Assembly: GCA_014804865.1 (NCBI GenBank)
Contig: JAAUYY010000117.1
Span: 2,989 to 9,594, forward strand
Direction: 5' to 3'
DNA from: Desulfovibrio sp.
Lineage (GTDB): Bacteria; Desulfobacterota; Desulfovibrionia; Desulfovibrionales; Desulfovibrionaceae
DNA: 6,606 nucleotides
Shown here: positions 6,358 to 6,606 of the stretch, piece by piece
How the letters are laid out: the number at the start of each line of letters is the position of its first letter
Position numbering within the stretch: position 1 is the first letter of the stretch
Made by a program: the position numbers and the translations under genes
The notes under the pieces: generated by a model
The model's database searches: none
Seen by the model: the letters and a program-made list of their open reading frames with translations, nothing else
What the model was told of the DNA's origin: nothing

Positions 6358-6606
6358 GGCTCCTCCCGGAATCCAGTCGTCTTTTTTCATTAAAAAAATT
6401 TGTCAGCAGGGCGGCGCAACGCGTCGCCAGCACTCCGCCAAGATGCCAGATATGTCGCTTATGCCCGGTCAAGGCGATAAAATCGGATCTGGAGACTATG
6501 GCGCCCTCGAGGGCGTCGAGACAGCCAAATACGACGCCTGAAAGTCGCGCGAGGCGAATGGCCGCCGCGCACATCAGGCACGGTTCCAGCGTAACGATCA
6601 TGACGC
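6335..6606 (-). CDS. tadA: tRNA-specific adenosine deaminase TadA, C-terminal part (5' end outside window)
   Basis: TadA deaminates adenosine 34 to inosine in the tRNA-Arg(ACG) anticodon and is a zinc-dependent cytidine-deaminase-fold enzyme. The frame is open through the right edge of the window. The visible about 90 codons contain VTLEPCLMCAAAI, whose PCxxC cysteines bind zinc, then ARLSGVVFGCLDALEGA and GGVLATRCAALLTNFF, which match the TadA C-terminal half. The HAE motif with the third zinc ligand and the catalytic Glu lies upstream, outside the window, so activity cannot be judged. The first in-window Met (6601) is internal, not the start. The last residues (SGRSHERTGIS) read over the speB ribosome site and start, a 23-nt overlap. 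A related guanine or cytidine deaminase is a less likely alternative. Confidence 0.88.
   Translation of the reverse strand, partial: VMIVTLEPCLMCAAAIRLARLSGVVFGCLDALEGAIVSRSDFIALTGHKRHIWHLGGVLATRCAALLTNFFNEKRRLDSGRSHERTGIS
6361..6367 (-). promoter_or_regulatory. Shine-Dalgarno deciding the speB start
   Basis: The minus strand reads GGGAGGAGCC directly before ATG 6357, whereas the upstream in-frame ATG at 6390 is preceded by an A/T-rich stretch with no purine ribosome site. This supports a 291-residue product. Confidence 0.8.

Noticed and set aside
6358..6390. Earlier speB start at 6390
   Set aside because: It has no ribosome site, while the ATG at 6357 has GGGAGGAG just upstream.
5518..6393. 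291-codon plus-strand open frame opposite speB
   Set aside because: In register with speB codons; it mirrors the gene almost end to end and has no ribosome site or family motif.

Overview
The window carries seven protein-coding genes, all on the minus strand, in two blocks. It reads like the chromosomal core of a Gram-negative bacterium with moderately high GC. From memory, the NusA, the RimP and the IF2 N-terminus most resemble Desulfovibrionales/Desulfobacterota proteins. That placement is an inference and was not checked by any search.

Block 1 (right end, transcribed leftwards) is tadA (its 5' part lies outside the window), speB and panB. The genes overlap: tadA/speB by 23 nt and speB/panB by an ATGA stop-start, so they look like one translationally coupled operon. 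They join tRNA wobble deamination, an agmatinase-family ureohydrolase, and ketopantoate synthesis for pantothenate/CoA. A symmetric hairpin flanked by A and T tracts closes the block just after panB.

The gap between panB and rimP (4464-4651) is a control region. It holds the panB terminator, a sigma70-type promoter with a perfect TTGACA, and a leader of about 85 nt. The leader contains a 10-bp GAAA-capped hairpin, a small second hairpin and a strong intrinsic terminator whose T9 tract ends four bases before the rimP start codon. This is the layout of a premature-termination (attenuation) leader. Attenuated leaders are known ahead of rimP-nusA-infB operons in other bacteria, and NusA itself stimulates intrinsic termination, so autoregulation is plausible.

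Block 2 is rimP, nusA, ylxR and infB (3' part outside the window), the classic transcription/translation operon: a 30S maturation factor, a transcription elongation/termination factor, a small RNA-binding protein and initiation factor IF2. nusA-ylxR-infB are tightly packed, with gaps of 12 and 9 nt. rimP and nusA, usually close together, are separated by 297 bases without a recognisable gene but with several good inverted repeats (3551-3872 is 322 bases in all).

No mobile element, CRISPR array, tRNA or rRNA was seen. The most interesting parts are the rimP leader/attenuator and the unexplained rimP-nusA spacer. The rest is conserved housekeeping sequence.
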